NCBI RefSeq assembly: GCF_004331485.1
Contig: NZ_SJKD01000001.1
Location: 1,798,001-1,862,000 of the forward strand
DNA: 64,000 nucleotides
Reading direction: 5' to 3'
DNA from: Kribbella capetownensis
GTDB lineage: Bacteria; Actinomycetota; Actinomycetes; Propionibacteriales; Kribbellaceae
Numbering within the stretch: the stretch's first letter is position 1; every line of letters begins with the position of its first letter. Positions 62,922 to 64,000 of the stretch are shown in pieces. The translations under genes and the position numbers were made by a program. The notes under the pieces are model-generated. The model searched no databases. It saw only the letters and a list, made by a program, of their open reading frames with translations, and had not been told where the DNA came from.

Positions 62922-64000
62922 TCAGTCCAGCAGCCCGTCCCGCCGCGCGACCGCGGCCGCCTCGGTGCGCGACCGGACGCCCAGCTTGCCGAGGATGTTC
63001 GACACGTGCACGCTCACGGTCTTCTCGCTGATGTACAGCTCCCGGGCCAACTGCCGGTTCGTCCGCCCGTCGGCGACCAGCTTCAGTACCTCGGTCTCTC
63101 GCGCGGTCAGCGCACCGGAACCCAGTCCCGGACCGTCGACCCCGCCGAGTTCGTCCAGCAGCGGCTTCGACCCCAGCTCCCGGCCGACCTCCGCGGCCAG
63201 CGCCGCCTGCTCGTTCGCCTCGGCCACCCGGCCCGCCGCGCGGAGCGCAGCCGACAGCCGCACCCGCGACCACGCCTGCTCGAAGACGTACCCGTACCCG
63301 AAGGCGTCCATGGTCCGTCGCCACACGGCCACGTGCTCCTCCGGTGACGGCGGATCGATCCCGGTCAGCCACCGGAGCCGCTCCCACTCCGCCTCCAGCC
63401 GCGACAGCCAGGCCAGCCCTTCGACACCTATCAACCGGCCGGGCGGCAGCCCCTTCTCCACTGTCGCCTGTCCCGTCGCGAGCAGTTCGGAGCCTCGGGC
63501 AACGAGTTCCTCGGCCGCCGACGGCTCGCTCACCGCCCGGTGGCACAGTAGTTGCAGTCCGAGCGTGGTGAACCGGATCTGCGCCATGAACCACTCGGTC
63601 TGGAACACGTCCGCCAGCAGCGCGGACACATCCGCGATCAGCTTCTCCGCCTCGGCGACCTGGTCGAGCTGGCGGTAGGCGTCCACGGCCGGCTGCAGCC
63701 CGATGATCGGCAGCATGACGTCCAGGTCCCACCACTTCCGCATCCGCTCCAGCTCTTCCGCGACCGAGGTGTCCCCGCGGCCGCTCCGGACCGCGAAGTC
63801 CACCGCACGCAGCGCCGCCGCCGATGCGGCCGGAGTCCCCGAGTCCGTCCGGGCGGTGACCGTCGCGTCGTCCCATTCGCCCAGGACGAACTGCGTCAGC
63901 GCCAGCATCCGCCGGGCGTCGAACCCGTACGCCGCCCACTGCCGGCCAAGCTCACCGGCGCGCTCCGAGGCATGGACGAGCGCTGTCTTCGCCTCCTGCA
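62922..64000 (-). CDS. LuxR-type transcriptional regulator (probably LAL type), N-terminus beyond the window
   Basis: The frame is open through the right edge, so only the last 358 or so codons are seen. Helical, TPR-like repeats fill the visible part up to about the last 65 residues, which form a LuxR helix-turn-helix ([55 protein letters not shown]). This layout matches the C-terminal part of the large ATP-binding regulators such as the one at 10777-13503, but the ATPase domain is not visible. An internal ATG at 63908 is not the true start because coding sequence continues upstream. Confidence 0.85.
   Translation of the reverse strand, partial: QEAKTALVHASERAGELGRQWAAYGFDARRMLALTQFVLGEWDDATVTARTDSGTPAASAAALRAVDFAVRSGRGDTSVAEELERMRKWWDLDVMLPIIGLQPAVDAYRQLDQVAEAEKLIADVSALLADVFQTEWFMAQIRFTTLGLQLLCHRAVSEPSAAEELVARGSELLATGQATVEKGLPPGRLIGVEGLAWLSRLEAEWERLRWLTGIDPPSPEEHVAVWRRTMDAFGYGYVFEQAWSRVRLSAALRAAGRVAEANEQAALAAEVGRELGSKPLLDELGGVDGPGLGSGALTARETEVLKLVADGRTNRQLARELYISEKTVSVHVSNILGKLGVRSRTEAAAVARRDGLLD

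Noticed and set aside
1..64000. tRNA, rRNA, transposase or phage genes
   Set aside because: No cloverleaf with typical T-loop sequence, rRNA-like sequence or transposase/integrase frame was recognised on reading both strands; a covariance-model scan could not be run.
63909..64000. Treating 63908 as the true start of the last LuxR-type gene
   Set aside because: Coding sequence continues in frame to the window edge with no stop, so the start lies outside.

Overview
The window is high-GC actinobacterial chromosome. Almost every gene uses G/C-ending codons, GTG starts are common, adjacent genes overlap as ATGA or GTGA, and the quinone made is menaquinone. Gene content and style fit the Nocardioidaceae/Kribbellaceae (Kribbella-like); this is an inference, because no rRNA is present.

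Layout. 1-9.9 kb: end of a Cds1-like PLP enzyme, a 630-bp gene-free stretch with a stem-loop repeat, menaquinone genes (menA on minus; menE-menC-menD on plus, overlapping), an MptB-type mannosyltransferase, and a PadR regulator with a DrrAB-type ABC exporter and a palindromic operator. 9.9-16.8 kb: an acetyltransferase, a large LuxR-family ATPase regulator, a 5'-truncated molybdenum hydroxylase pseudogene, a membrane protein and an MBL-fold hydrolase. 16.9-37.2 kb: the respiratory block: menF, menG, a menJ-like reductase, the complete 14-gene complex I operon nuoA-N and a polyprenyl diphosphate synthase. These genes build menaquinone (ring, side chain, methylation, side-chain reduction) beside the complex that reduces it. 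37.2-49.1 kb: accessory genes: two small orphan proteins around a tandem repeat, phospholipase D-like, cupin, two MFS transporters, Rrf2 regulator, RarD-like permease, sugar isomerase, a zone of gene fragments including an ECF sigma factor relic, a secreted D-Ala-D-Ala carboxypeptidase, and a DUF445 protein. 49.2-54.3 kb: TetR regulator with a perfect palindrome, Lnt-like N-acyltransferase, FMN-dependent hydroxyacid oxidase, HAD phosphatase, GlxA-type regulator and a 32-codon ORF. 54.3-58.8 kb: KorAB 2-oxoglutarate:ferredoxin oxidoreductase, a lipoprotein and a solitary second nuoA. 58.9-64 kb: a second copy of the stem-loop repeat, ornithine-cyclodeaminase-like protein, membrane dipeptidase, beta-lactamase-fold hydrolase, a small membrane protein and a LuxR-type regulator cut by the window edge.

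No tRNA, rRNA, CRISPR array, transposase or phage gene was recognised. The most unusual items are two related stem-loop repeats placed just after the stop codons of minus-strand genes (menA and the cyclodeaminase homologue), a 26-codon ORF of arginine/glutamate/serine-rich repeat sequence that bridges nuoJ and nuoK through overlaps at both ends, the lone nuoA2 beside korAB, and two strong palindromic operators.
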